Assembly (NCBI RefSeq): GCF_030272615.1 | Contig: NC_081415.1 | Span: 192,990,695-193,054,694 of the forward strand | DNA from: Cryptomeria japonica | Lineage: Eukaryota > Streptophyta > Pinopsida > Cupressales > Cupressaceae | Direction: 5' to 3' | Length of the DNA stretch: 64,000 bases | Part shown: in pieces, positions 46,549 through 59,610 of the stretch | How positions within the stretch are numbered: position 1 is the stretch's first letter | How the letters are laid out: each line of letters starts with the position of its first letter | Notes under the pieces: generated by a model | Databases searched by the model: none | Told to the model about the DNA's origin: nothing | Seen by the model: the letters and a program-made list of their open reading frames with translations, nothing else | Program-made: the position numbers and the translations under genes

Positions 46549-46675
46549 TGTTAAAAATATGTATTGTCATTAATGTCAACCTGATGTCTACTAATATATG
46601 TTGTCTTTGTTGTATTTTCATTGATGATATGGTGATTGGTTGGATAGAGAATTATGGAGTTGTTGAGGTAGTGAT
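46549..46675 (+). repeat. Element D 3' LTR, left part
   Basis: It aligns with 27643-27770 (CATTAATGTCAAC, CATTGATGATATGGTG, TTGAGGTAG). Element B interrupts it. Confidence 0.78.
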
Positions 46676-47681
46676 TGTTTGAATCAGGGATTACTGAGAG
46701 GGAGGGGGGGTGAATCGGTGATCTATTGGAAATTAAAACTTCAAACTTATTCTTTATCCACCGGTTAACAGTGAATAACAAATATGAACATAAACATGCA
46801 ACAATAAAAGGAAAAATCCACAACACCAAAATTTTTACATGGAAACCTGGAAAGGGAAAAACCACAGTGGGGATAGAACCTACAATTTTATACACTATGG
46901 CCAGGAGTACATAAATATTACATAGATGGGGAATGCACTTGCATTCAAAATCACTTCCTAGATCTCAGTGCTCAATTATGATTGCCCGAAAGGCTACAAC
47001 CTTTAGGGAAGGTTCACTGCCTTACAATTTTATTATAATGAGAATGTACAGTGGAATGAACTCATAAATAGCATGTGACTATTCAAAATTGAGTTCCTAT
47101 TAGGCTCTGTATCATTGACCGTCTCTACTCTATTGATTACTCTGTTCTGGTCTCAGTCAGTTTCTAGTTGATCTGAAACCAAAATGTGCACGTGAAACTA
47201 TGCTCAATCACACCAAAACTGATCACCAAACACCTAACACATCATAACATACCAAAAATAAACCGCTACAATGATCTTATATATCTAGTCTTAACACAAA
47301 AATAATCTCCTTCAAGTCGGCTTCAAGAGATGTAACGTATAGTTGAAGTCAGCTCCAATCTCGAACACACCATAGCATTGGACTAAAATATTGCAACCAC
47401 ATGCTTTCTAAAGGTCCTACAAAACACCGAGATGACAAAAAATAATTACCACAAACACCGCAAACACAGGAGATGATTCCAGATCAACACATTACCAAAA
47501 TACCCTATTTTGCTATGTTATGTTGGTTAACTGTCTATTGGTTACCTCCATCTTCCGGATAAGCTAAATCATGACTGTTAGATGGAATCACCATGAGGAT
47601 TTGACATCAATGACAACCCTAGACAAATGATCAACCACCAGAAGTCTCCTGAAATCATCGTATGAGTGTTAATTGCCAACA
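46676..47681 (-). repeat. Element B 3' LTR
   Basis: It starts TGTTTGAATCAGGG, carries ACTGAGAGG...GTGAATC near the edge, and ends AATTGCCAACA. It is the partner of 60856-61834. Confidence 0.88.
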
Positions 47682-47697
47682 ATCTCCCCGTTTGGCA
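47682..47697 (-). promoter_or_regulatory. Element B polypurine tract
   Basis: On the minus strand this reads TGCCAAACGGGGAGAT, with one G-to-C change from the A version. Confidence 0.8.
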
Positions 47698-48478
47698 TTG
47701 ATGGCAACACTTGTGAAAAATGACTAAGCGTTGAAGTATGTACAACTGGATGAAAGAATAAGAGAATACAAGAATTTCAAAACTCCCCTAAGATCAACAA
47801 TCCATAAGTCTGCAATACACCGAGTTGTACACTCCATACAAAGAATCAGTCACCTCATCTCTCCCTCTATACATTTTTCATCGCATCTCTTCCCCTTTGA
47901 CAACAATGCCAAAGATAGGGTGTCCATCAAAATTTGTTGTACATATATACACATTCAATGGAGGATTAAATCTATACATGCTTTAATATATCTGCATAAG
48001 ATAACTTAAGGAACCCTAGATAAGTGTTCCAACCTACCCACAACTTCTCCAAAATTGAAATGAAACCGTTCAAAACTTAGGCTTGAAATTATATAGTAGC
48101 AATATTTGTAGGAGTATCCTAAGACATATTTTATATACAGTCCATTTTATGATACATCAAGGTGTCCAATCGAGGACCAATCAGGGTCCAAAGTTCACCT
48201 CTTCTCCTTATTATTCTCTCCTCCTTTTCAAAATTCTTAATCTGCTCTATAACATTCAAAATTTGTCCCTCTATACTGTCGGTTAGATTTGTTGTGGGAT
48301 CATAGGCGTGAGAGATCTAAATTAATTGTCCTTTACATTTCTCTATTTTTTTATCTATGTCAATTGTAAAATTAGTGAAAATTAGATGACTTGTATATTT
48401 TACCGCCTTCTACTAATGCCTCGTCAACCATTTTTAGCTCCTTATCTAACTGTTCCTTATTATTATTTATCATTTGCA

Positions 48479-48483
48479 AAAAT
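48479..48483. repeat. Target site duplication of element C, left
   Basis: AAAAT, identical to 56444-56448. Confidence 0.88.
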
Positions 48484-49604
48484 TGTTAGGCCCAATATAG
48501 AAAGCTAATGTACTGAGAGGGGAGGGGCGAATCAGTACTCTAAAACTTTAATTCAATAATAACTTTACTGTTATGCATAAACCGAATAGTGCAGTAACAT
48601 AATATAAAGCTAAAACAAATAGATAACAATCATACATGATTCACTCCATAACACATATATTTTGGTTACGCAAAAACTCTTGGTTAGAGAGAAAAACTGC
48701 GGTGGGGATGGCACCCACAACTTCACTACTGCAATAATAAAGAGTGCTCAGTTAGAGCTACATGTTTAGCTATTTTTGATAGCTTACCCTGTTAGGAGTA
48801 ACACGATCTATTAGATCTACCTTGCTAAAGTATTTTACAACATTTCATCTAAATGTTGCACCTGGTTAGAGGCTTTACAATTTATAGACTTGATTAGAGT
48901 CTTTTACCCTGTTAAAGGTTTCTCTTACAACTTCAAAATATTACAATAAAATCATTACAAATATCTGCAACTTTACATCTGGAATGTTATAGTAGATTCT
49001 ATGTGCTCATAATAAGTTACCTTGCTTATAGCATCCCTCGGTAACCCATATAGTAACTCGATAAACCCTTCTGTTTACTCTGTTCTTTAATTGTTCTCTG
49101 AAAACCTTCTCGGTGACCTCTGTGTCTCTGTAGCAGTCTTCTTACGCTCATGCACACAGATACTTTTAATTCTTAACTCATGTTGTATAAATAGATCTCT
49201 TATGACAGTGATCCATTCATTGCTTTGATCTTACAAATATGATTTATCGAATGAATAACCATGCAAATTATTTCATTGGTTAGATGACATCAAAATCATA
49301 CACAATCTTTAAGTGCAATTTCCAATGTGATAACGGTTAGATGTGCCTCAATCTTGTAACATGTTTTCATATGCATGTCCAGGTTCAATGAATCTGGTAA
49401 CATGGTTCACTCGGTGTATATCAAATCAGTGTGTCATCTTTGTTGCTCGGTAGACAGCTCGATGTATACTACGTTTTGAGACTTACTTTCTTCTGTAACC
49501 GACTAGACTGTGCATACCGACTGAATATCTCGATAGAGATAACCGACTAGAGTATATAGAATAACTTTGACATGATACTAATGGCAACTTGATAAGTAGT
49601 AACA
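48484..49604 (-). repeat. Element C 3' LTR
   Basis: It starts TGTTAGGCCCAATATAG and ends GATAAGTAGTAACA. It carries TACTGAGAGGGGAGGGGCGAA near the left edge. Confidence 0.92.
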
Positions 49605-49620
49605 ATCTCCCCTTTTGACA
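49605..49620 (-). promoter_or_regulatory. Element C polypurine tract
   Basis: On the minus strand this reads TGTCAAAAGGGGAGAT, abutting the 3' LTR. Confidence 0.85.
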
Positions 49621-50012
49621 TTAGTTGAGATGTTTGACAAAAACTACTTTCAAAGTTATAACTCAATAATCTATATACTTGCAAAATTTGACTATACTAA
49701 TAGTATATACAATAGTCAATAAAATAATATATCCAGATATACTCCCCTTATCGATATACTATACAAAACTCTGATTTTGCATGCTTGGTGATCTATTCTA
49801 TTTACTGCTTAGTGCACTACTCTTAGATACTCTGCTTGGTATACTCCCCCTGTATACTATACTTCCTATTGTTTGATTTGATACTTTGATGCTTTGAATA
49901 CTACACTCCCCCAATACTGTATCAAATACTGTAGCACTCCCCCTAGTACTATAACATATTACTCCTCTAATACTAAATCATATCACTCCCCCTTTTTGAC
50001 AAACATCAAAAC

Positions 50013-53000
50013 TTAATTACCATTCGGGGGTAGTAACTGATTAAAAATGGATTTGTACTTGGTCTGGGCGTCATTGAGAGCGACAGAGAGGGCATTCTTT
50101 ACACTTTCCATTAAAGAATTTTGTGCTTGAATATCAGCCAATAATGATATTAAGCCATCTAGAGTGCTTCCCTCTTGTGTAGTAGATAAGGAGGTGGCTT
50201 GGTTGATCTGTTCTTGGACGGATGAAAGATGAGGAAGGAATAATGTCTGAAGGGTCATTATGTCCATCCTAATCTTGTGTTCTTCATTTCTAAGGTCCAA
50301 TTGTTGAGCCATGAGCTGTTGTAGCTTTGTATAAAAATTTTGAACTAAATTTGGCTCTGTGGTCAACTTGCTTGAGAGATCGGTAATCTCTTTCTCAATT
50401 GCCTATGTTTTATTCTTAATGCCTTTAATGAATAAAGAAAATGTGTAGAGTTTCTGAAATAAATAAAGATGTGCTTGAGTTGAGGAGTCAACTCAGCAAT
50501 AAATTTGACAAGTTTAACTTTGCCAACAGCTATAGCTTTCTGTACCTCTTCTATCATTTTTGCAGTGAGCTCCTTGTCTTTTAGCTTGCTCAAATATTTT
50601 GATGCATCTACTCCAGATGTGTCTATCTTTGTTAGGAGTTCATCTAGTTTAATGTGGATGGCTGCATCTATTGATACTATAGCTTCAGGTAGCATATCTA
50701 TTAAGAGTGCTTTCACCTTCTCAAGTACCTTATTTTTCTTTTGAATGACCATTTGCTTCTCTTGTTCAGCCTTTGCTTTGCATAGTTCATTGAAATCAAT
50801 GAGTGCTTGCCCCTTTAATTTTGATATGTCTACATTGGGCAACACTATTGGTTTTGACAAATCAACTTTAAAACTATGCTTTTTCATCTTCTTTTCTTTA
50901 CCTTTCACCGATGGAACTAAGACAAGGGCTTGTGAGGCTTGATGACCCTTGGTAGGTTACTCAGTAGAGGCAACACTTTGATTGGTTTCTTTAGCCTCTG
51001 TAGAGTCCTTTGGTGTCTTGGTACTCGGTGTCTCAGTTTCAACATTTGTAGTGCTAGAAGGTGCTTGAGATGTCTGTTCTTGAGTAGTACCTTCTCCTGT
51101 TGTAGAATTGTGACCTTCGGTGCCTTGCTCCGTGTCATGAGGGGTTTCGGTTGAGACAGGTTGCTTGACCGGTGGATAAGGCTGAACTTGTTCCACGACT
51201 GATTCACTAGATACAAGTTTTGCATATGCATTGCCCTCTATCATTTCTTGTTCCGGTGCCTCTGTATCCATGACATCTTCATTTATTTTAATGGTGTCAG
51301 CAGGGTCTCATTCGGTAGCATCAGGACCTTGCTCGGTGACATCAACAATTTCAACTGTAGCTTGCTCACCGGCATCCTTGACTTTAAAGATTTCCTGCCA
51401 CTTTGCTTTTGTCTCACTTTCCACTTCAATATACAACCCATTCATCAGTTTTAAGGCTCTCTGCTTGACAAGAAACTTTGAATTGTAGGTTGTTAGATGT
51501 TCCTTTATTTCAGCTATTGACATGTCAGGAAAGAGATGAACCAGACTTCTCTCTCTGATCTGTTTCTCTGAGTCCATTGCATACTTCCACCTATTATCAA
51601 TATGCAAGTAAAGTTCATTCGGAAGTGACTTAGCTATATCCAATGGAGCTAATCGGAATTTTAGAAGTGTGCAGATGACAGCTTCTTCAATTTGTCTCTT
51701 CTCATCATTATTTCTGGTTTCATACTTAACATATCTGAATGATCCAAATCCTCCATATTCTTTCAGATTAGCACAGAAGTTTTCAACACTATGTATATTT
51801 ACCTTCTTGCTCTTGACAATCTGGAATTTGCTTGCATCCTCTGATTTGGTATCACTAGATTCTTTTGCCAAAATGAGTCTCTAAGTAGATTTCTTGTATG
51901 TCTTTGTTACCTTGGGAACAATAACACTCTTTGTTTTCTTACTCGGTGAGGCTGCAGATGCTCTTGTATTAGGTCGCTTTACTGGAGGTGGAGTCGATGA
52001 GGCCTTTGATGTGTCCTGTTTCTTTCTCTTCAACACTTTACCCTTAGGCAATTGAGTGCTCAATGTTATAGTTGCCTCTTGGGCTTCAGATTCCTCTTCG
52101 GTAATGGCAATTGTGCCTTTGACAAGTGTAGAGGAAGAGTCTTCTCCAAATTTCTCTGACAATGCTTTTATCATTTTTGTTGCCTTTCTTGTAGCTTTGA
52201 GTACTACAATGCTCATCTTTACCTTTTCCTTCACTTCCTCATAGGTTCCATACCTTAGCTCAGTAGCATGTCTTGGCAATGTAAGAAATGCATCAATTTG
52301 CTATTGTGTGATCTCAAAATCAATTTCATAACCCATTAGTGATAAAGATTGAGTCCTCAGTTCCACAGCATTCACATAACAGTAATCGGTGTCAGCTTCA
52401 AAATATATATCATTTTTGTATTTCTCCACTAGCTGGGGTGGAATCCTATATCTGTTATGCATTTTCTCTTGAAATTTACTGAAGTAGTCATCCATAATAT
52501 CATTGAAATTATCACCTAACTTCTTGATGAAGTCATTTATCTGATGGGTGATTGGTCGGTGTAGTTACCAAACAACTTTACCGACTGATGGAAAGAATTT
52601 TTCAAAATAGAAAAACATGCATACCAGTAATGATCCAAACTTTAGAGTATTAGCCGAGTTGTTTTTCTTCAGCTTCCTGATGGTGTTCAGATTTTCAAAT
52701 AAGTTCTTCAGCAACACCTCACATAGATCAATTTTCATTCCCTTTTTCACAATTTTGTAAGCGAGGTCTACTGCTGCATAGGGTACATTATTTTCCCTTG
52801 CTGATTGGAAGAAACAGTAGCCTAAAACTCTAATGGCAAATTTTAGTTCTTCATCTGTGACATTGTTTAATTTTAATCCTCTACAATCTGATTCCACTTC
52901 GGTTAAACTGATCAATTCCTTTTGTGATATCATCTTTTGGGCTCAAGCATGATCATAAATGGGGTAACCAGTAATCAGATGAATGATTTCCTTGGTAATC

Positions 53001-53374
53001 TTAAATGGTTGCTCTTCTAGCCACATGAAATCATCATGAACTCTTCTTAGAAAAAACTTGACCCACTGGGGTTTGAACACATGAGGATAGGTTAGGGCTT
53101 CAGTTAATCCCTTGTTCTTGATGTGCTCATACTTGCTGTTCAATTTACCATCAGTGCACAACTCATCATAAGTATCTTTAATTTCAACATGACCGAGTTC
53201 TTCAACACGATATTTGGTGAAGAATCTCACATCCTCGATTAACACTCTATCTGGGATGAGTGAAAAGGTGGTTTTGTCATCTGGTTCAGATGCAACTTTG
53301 GGAGTCAAAGAGTATTATAGTGAGGGCTTCTCTACATTCTTGACAACTATGGGATCTTGGATCTTGGGCGCCAT
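50013..53374 (-). pseudogene. Element C ORF2: ~1,120-codon homologue of A and B ORF2
   Basis: It starts at ATG 53374 (MAPKIQDPIVVKN). One frame runs to about 50455, where a single frameshift passes it to the phase that ends at 50013 (LLPPNGN). In-frame stops: TAA 53317, TGA 52945, TAA 52567, TAG 52303, TAG 51883, TGA 51310, TAA 50959. The N-terminal domain shows VLIEDVRFF, WVKFFLRRVHDDFMWLEEQ, ITKEIIHLITGYP, MKIDLCEVLLKNLFENL, a hydrophobic FGSLLVCMFFYF patch and FQEKMHNRYRIPPQLVEKY, all aligning with A and B. Next is a Lys-rich basic region (KRKKQDTSKASSTPPPVKRP, about residue 450), a second folded-looking stretch, an acidic Thr/Glu/Pro-rich disordered stretch and C-terminal helices. Family unknown. 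The basic patch could be a nuclear signal, but that is inference. Confidence 0.77.
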
Positions 53375-53910
53375 TGTAGATTTCAGATAAAATCTAACAA
53401 AGGATCCTTAGGGTTTTAGGATTTTCAAACAACTGATGCTTTATACTTAGCAGATAATGGCAACTAGATAAGATCGGTAAATTAGCTTAACAATGCATTG
53501 AGATTGATGTAAATACCTTGAATTTGCTTTATAGGAGGTTTTGATCGCATTGGATTCGCTTTGCTCTGCTCTCTTGAAAAACTTGGTAAGTGTAAATGAC
53601 TGCAAAAATGCTTTTAAGTACACCATATGCCTTATCGGGCTCTGTGCGGGTTAGGTCAAAAACATTAAATGCACTCAGTTCCACTTTTTTGATTTAACTG
53701 AGTAACCAAACTTCCTTCATTCACCAACTAGACAGGTTTCCTATATTCACCGACTTGACAGTTTTCCTATATAGTGCTTCAAAAGACCTTGATAGAATTT
53801 CAATCTTACTAATACATCTTGATTATGTAGATTTGAATTAAGTACATGATAAAATAGGAACTGTTAAGATTTAACCTTGAGAGAATGCAGCCCCTTCATA
53901 CCTTTACCGA

Positions 53911-55254
53911 TTAATTTGGAATAGGTGCACCTAACTCGGTAGGTAAGGTGCTTTCCTCATTTGACACAATTTCCTTCCTTTTCCAAATCTTCTTCAATTT
54001 TTCTTTTATTTCTTCAGTGTCTTTTCTAGGTTGATCTCTGCAATCTCCAGCTAAGTGTCCAACTTTGTGACAATGAAAACATGCCATACTAGGATTTCTC
54101 CATTATCTTCGGTTGCTCATTCTAAACCTTATAAAACAGTTGGCACTTATATGTCCATATCTTCCACAACATTCACACCATATCCTTGTATTGTAATCCC
54201 ATGGTACTGCAGAATACTGTCTGTAAGGATGTGTGTGAGTTTGGTAACCTCTAGCATTTGCTCGGTGTGTAGACCACATATAGTTCTTTTGCTTAAGCCA
54301 ACACTTCTCGGTACTATGTCCATATCTATTGCAGTTTTTACAAAACCCTTTGAATTTTTCCTTCTGATAATTGTTAACAGACTTTGTCCTACATTGATTA
54401 GATGTGTGACCATATTTATTGCAATTGTAACAATAACCTTTGGAATTAGTGACATTCGGTTGCTTACCTTTTCTGATTTGACACAAGTTGGCAGTGTGAC
54501 CTTGATTTCTGCAGATAGGCTTCTTTCTTTTGATGTTATTCTTGTTTCCAGCTTGCTTTGATCATTCTCCTCTCTCGATAGTATGAATTCCCTTCTCGGT
54601 AGAGTCTTTTCCTTTGTAACTAAGTCCTGCATCTTTGTTGGGTCTTATTGTATTCAGTTGCTCATCCAACATCTTTGATGCTTCATAGCTCTTCTTGAGT
54701 GTTTCTTTGGATTTCTTCTCTGATTCAAGTTCATCGGTCAACCTTGATACTTCAATTTTCAATGCTTGATTCTCATCATTTTTCAGAATTGCTTCATGAT
54801 TTGCATAACCTAGTTAATCTAACAGATTTTGTTGAATTCCAGTCAACCTTGTGATTTCATCATTCTTATCAAATACTAAGACTTCAAGTTGTTGTTTCTC
54901 TCTTTCTAGATCTCTTACTTTATCCTCAATTGTCCTCAATGCATCAAGATTTTCAGTCATCTATGTGCTGAAATGTTCATGTTCTCTTTTCATTGCTTTC
55001 AGTTGATCAACCAGTGCTTTGTTCTTTTCTTTCAATACTCCAATCATTTCTTCAGTTTCTTCAGATATACTATTCTCAGATGATGTCTCAATTTGTTCCA
55101 CTAACTCTTGAGAATCTTGCAAATCATCAGATAATCTTCTTCTTACTTTTAGAGATTTTTGCATTTGTCTTTGCATGTCTGCAATCACTTGATTAGCATG
55201 ATCCAGTTATTCTTGTAGATACACAATCCTCCGAGATTGTTTATAGCCTTCCAT
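53911..55254 (-). pseudogene. Element C ORF1: 447-codon coiled coil plus CCHC protein (gag-like)
   Basis: From ATG 55254 to TAA 53913-53911 one frame runs without a frameshift and with five stops, each reachable by one C-to-T change. About the first 200 codons are heptad-rich coiled coil (MQRQMQKSLKVRRRLSDDLQ and onwards). Four intact CCHC knuckles follow: CYNCNKYGHTSNQC, CKNCNRYGHSTEKC, CECCGRYGHISANC and CFHCHKVGHLAGDC, with a degraded one before them (ICRNQGHTANLC). The intact protein would self-assemble and bind RNA, as a gag protein does. No UBN2 capsid domain is seen, so either the coiled coil replaces it or the capsid fold is too diverged to spot. Confidence 0.8.
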
Positions 55255-55300
55255 TGATAAGATCTTTCTCTTTAGGCAGTTAAACCCTTTTCCAAGATTC

Positions 55301-55315
55301 AAGCTTTGATACCAA
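55301..55315 (-). promoter_or_regulatory. Element C primer binding site (tRNA-iMet)
   Basis: On the minus strand this reads TTGGTATCAAAGCTT, one G-to-A change from the consensus TTGGTATCAGAGC. Confidence 0.82.
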
Positions 55316-55316
55316 T

Positions 55317-56443
55317 TGTTAGGCCCAATATGGAAAGCTAATGTACTGAGAGGGGAGGGGTGAATCAATACTCCAAAACTTTTCTTCAATAATAACTTTA
55401 CTGTTATGCATAAAATGAATAGTGCAGTAACATAATATAAAGCTAAAACAAATAGATAACAATCATACATGATTCACTCCTTAACACATATATTTTGGTT
55501 ACACATAAACTCTTGGTTAGAGAGAAAAAATGTGGTGGGGATGGCACCCACAACTTCACTACTACAATAATAAAGAGTGCTTGGATAGAGCTACATGTTT
55601 AGCTATTTTTGATAGCTTACCCTATTAGGAGTAACAAGATCTATTAGATCTACCTTGCTAAAGGATTTTACAACACTTCATCTAAATGGTGCACCTGGTT
55701 AGAGGCTTTACAATTTACAGACTTGATTAGAGTCTTTTACGTTGTTAAAGGTTTCTCTTACAACTTCAAAATATTACAATAAAATCATTACAAATATCTA
55801 CAACTTTACATCTGGAATGTTATAGCAGATTCTATGTGCTCAAAATAAGTTACCTTTCTTATAGCATACCTTGGTAACCCATATAGTAACTTGGTAAACC
55901 CTTCTGTTTACTCTGTTCTTTAACTGTTCTCTGAAAACCTTCTTGGTGACCTCTGTGTCTCTGTAACAGTCTTCTTACACTCATGCACACACACACTTTT
56001 AATTCTTAACTCATGTTGTATAAATAGATCTCTTATGACGGTGATCCATTCATTGCTTCGATCTTACAAATATGATTTATCGAATGAATAACCATGCAAA
56101 TTATTTCATTGGTTAAATGACCTCAAAATCATACACAATCTTTAAGTGCAATTTCCAATGTGATAACGGTTAGATGTGCCTCGATCTTGTAACATGTTTT
56201 CATATGCATGTCTAGGTTCAATGAATCTGGTAACATGTTTCACTCGGTGTGTCATCTTTGCTGCTCGGTAGACATGAAATTATACTCGGTAGACAGCTCA
56301 GTGTATACTATGTTTTGAGACTTACTTTCTTCTGTAATCAACTAGACTGTGCATACCGACTGAATATCTCGATAGAGATAATCGACTAGAATATATAGAA
56401 TAACTTTGACATGAAACTAATGGCAACTTGATAATTAGTAACA
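55317..56443 (-). repeat. Element C 5' LTR
   Basis: It starts TGTTAGGCCCAATATGG and ends GATAATTAGTAACA. It is the partner of 48484-49604, with about 95% identity by eye. Confidence 0.92.
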
Positions 56444-56448
56444 AAAAT
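56444..56448. repeat. Target site duplication of element C, right
   Basis: AAAAT, identical to 48479-48483. The B ORF2 frame resumes here. Confidence 0.88.
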
Positions 56449-59400
56449 GTCTAAATTTTAGCATCCTTAAACTTCTCCATGGCTTGTCAGGTGGATGCTT
56501 TAGACAAAGAATCAAATTTGATGGATATATGATCAATTAAATTATTTAGCTTATTGGATGTACTGGTGGTTGCATCCAATTGCACTTTCGATATCACTTG
56601 ACCCAAAAATTTCACCAATTTCTCAATTAGTTTATTCTCCTCTAACTCAGGCTGGGATAACTCTTGATTAGATTGCACCTAAAGAGCAACAATAGCTATC
56701 ATCCTCTTAGCCAAAGACATTTGAGAAAAAGGTTTATCAAAATTGATGTTGAACTAAGGAAAACTCCCTAGGCTCTGAGTTTTATTAGTGTCAATTGCCA
56801 CTAATACCAGAGTTTCCACACCCTTACCCTTATTCTTATCCTTGTCCTTATCCTTATCCATTTCAGCCTATTTTTCCTCATCTTTCCTCTTAGCTTCAAT
56901 AGGCCTAGATTTATCCTCCTTAGGTGCCTCTTGTGCACCGGTGTTACCACTTGGTGTACCATCCACAACGTCTGTTGGTTTGTCATTATTATTTGTAGCC
57001 TCATCAGCAACAAAATCCAGAACTTGTTGATCACCACCATCTTACGTATCCTCATCTTTAGTTACAGTTTCTGTCGAAGGGTTACTGACTAAGTGGCTTT
57101 ATTTTGAGACTCATTATCTACAAGCCGGTTCTTAGTTAGAATTTTTTTCCAAATCTCATTGGTCTCTCTCCTTATTTCTTCAACTCTTTCAACCATTAAA
57201 CCATTAACCCTATGTTTACTCCCAAATTCCTTTTTATTAGCCAACAAAATCAACCTATCAATTTCTTCATGTTGATACTGGCTCAATGATTAACCAACTC
57301 ACTCTCCTTTATTTCCTTGTCCATCTAACTTGTTGATTTTCTTCTAGCATCAATAAGACTGCACAAATCTTTGGGTAGATATTTCTCTAACTCAATTAAT
57401 GCCTTACTAAATACATCCATATACAAAATTACTGCTTCTTCTATCTATCTCTAATCATTATCATCCATATTTATATGATATACAAATATATTCTTTAAAT
57501 TTCCATCTTTAATAATCTCGTCAGTCAATTCTTGAGTAGATAACAAAGGAATATTGTGATACTCTATTTTTTAGGATTTCATCTTACTAGATTCAATGGC
57601 TTCATCAATATCAAAATTTATCTTATTTCCTTTCTTATCCTGCCCTGTCGGTTCAGGTTCAAATATTATTTTCTTCTTCTGCTTCTCACCCTTCACATCA
57701 CTGAGGCTTCTAGGTTACCCTAGCAAATTCATCCTTCCTGAGTGCCTTGTGAACATCAAAATCAGATTCAGTTTCCAATTCCACTAGAGTAACCGCCACA
57801 TATTCCCTCTATGTTTTCTACTTCTTCCTCAGAATAACTTTTCCCTTTGCACATGTACGAGAGATTTCAACTTGAGCAGTAGGTGTCTTCACCGAAGCAA
57901 CAAAGGGTCCTGCTACCTTTATCTTGATAGGAGCAGATGCATATTTCTATTTTTCTTCCTTCTCTATTGCATCCCTTGCTTCCCTAGCATCCCTCACCTT
58001 CTCCCTAGGATGGCCCTCCTCAATAAGAATATCCTCTACTATCTTTGCCACCTTCCTCTTCCTTTCCGGTTCTATAAATTTGGAGTGTAACTCCATTGAA
58101 TTTTCCTTGCAGGTACCAAACCTCTCTTCCTTACTGTCTTCCATAGAGTTGATCAAATGTTGTGCACATGCCTCCAAGGTAGCTTCATCCACCTCATATC
58201 CCTTTGGCATTATCCAAACAGTGCATGGTTGGACTGCTTCCATCAAACATTCATCTTTATTCACCATAAAACATATTGTCCCCTCATACTTCTTGACAAT
58301 TTCTTTGGGGAATCATACTCTCTACTTCATCTTCTCCTGAAATATTTTGAAGAAGGCCCACAAAGCAACATTCTGATTGTCTCGATTTCCAAGACTATCC
58401 AATCCTTTCTTGATCTACTACACCACCGGTTTGTCATAAGCCCACTGGACTCTACCAGTTCTAAGGATTTGATTCATGAAATATAGGGCAAGATAGATAA
58501 TCAATTATCCAAACTTGAAGACAAGTTTTTTTATCTTGTTTAATCTTCTTCAAATTGTTCAACAATTCTTCCAACAACACACTGCATAGGTCATAGTGAC
58601 TATCTTCCTTAACCATTTTGTATGCAACATGAATTGTTGTGCCAAAGATTGAATTCAATCTGTTCGATTGATACACATTGTTCCCAATTACCATAGTAGA
58701 AAACCTAACATCATCTTCCCTTATGGTACTGATTTTCATTGATTGTCCATCAAATTCTACACTGGTTAGTTTATTTACGACAAGGTTTGTAACCTTTTGT
58801 AACCCTACCTTCTTACTGATTTGATGTAAACAAGTAACTGCTTTGGTTGCTTCCACATTGATCTTGTATGGATTTTCCATCCATATACATTCAACATGAA
58901 CCCTGCTCAACACATACCTAACCCATTCCTTCAAGTTGAAAGAAGGGAAGTTCACAAATTGGGTAAAAACCTTTCTGTTTAGTTGTGAGAATTCTGGCTT
59001 AGGATTGTTGATATTGTCCATGATCTTATCTATATACAGATCCAAAATATCTTCTGAGCCAATCTCCTCAATATCATAATGAATTTAAGTACAAACATCA
59101 TCAACATGCAAAACACCATTGGGAATGAAGGAAAATACACCTACCGGGTCATCCTCCATGAACTTGTATGGATTATTCTTCAATACAAGATGATTCATGT
59201 GCTTTACTTCAACCACCAATGGAGTATAGATAGAGGATGCAAATGCCATTGAAAAAATTTAGAAAATAAGACTTAGATTAATGCCCTCTGATAAATACCT
59301 TGAACAATTGTTGAATACCCTAGATCGCTTTTCTAGATTGTTGTTTTCTCTTAGATCACTTGGAAACTTTGATAGATCGAAAACACAATTTGCAAGGTGA

Positions 59401-59610
59401 AGAATGATTCTCGTATTTTCCCTTTTAACTTTGAAAACCCTAATTTCCCTTTGAAATAAATGCACCTCAAATAATCAACTAGATGCCCTGTTCAACTATC
59501 AGATACCACAATCAACCATCTGAGTTCTGGATATCAACTGCCATCTATAATCCATAGACCACATATCTCATCAAGGGGTAATTGCAAGATTTTTATTGAT
59601 TTGCCTCCCC

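Larger units (their letters stand above)
48484..56443 (-). mobile_element. Element C: pol-less Copia-type LTR element inside B
   Basis: Minus orientation, 7.96 kb. LTRs of 1,121 and 1,127 bp have TGTTAGG...AGTAACA ends. The AAAAT target duplication is perfect. An iMet primer site (one mismatch) and the polypurine tract are in place. It encodes a long ORF1 and ORF2 with few lesions, making it the youngest and best preserved of the A/B/C family here. No pol domain is visible. Confidence 0.9.
48010..59249 (-). pseudogene. Element B ORF2: homologue of A ORF2, split by element C
   Basis: It starts at ATG 59249 (MAFASSIYTPLVVEVKH). Conserved landmarks shared with A and C: VLHVDDV, WVRYVLSRVHVECIWMENPY, YDLCSVLLEELLNNL, FFKIFQEKMK and GYEVDE. 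A frameshift near 58490 and several later ones, plus stops, break it. The middle is Lys/Glu/Thr-rich. Element C (48484-56443) sits inside the C-terminal part: upstream text KAST-stop-QAMEKFKDAK joins downstream TFLQMINNNKEQLDKELK in the same frame after removing C and one AAAAT copy. The last part (IIRRRGELWTLIGPRLDTL, about 48180) matches the end of A ORF2. Function is unknown, and this copy cannot make the protein. Confidence 0.72.

Noticed and set aside
50505-52244. Plus-strand frames of 60-85 codons at 50505-50942, 51231-51488 and 52056-52244
   Set aside because: They are opposite-strand shadows of C ORF2, where conserved homology lies on the minus strand.
54055-54561. A 168-codon plus-strand frame
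   Set aside because: It is the shadow of the zinc-knuckle part of C ORF1. The minus strand has four exact CCHC motifs.
57596-58486. Plus-strand frames opposite B ORF2
   Set aside because: They are shadows. The minus strand carries the homologous ORF2 text.
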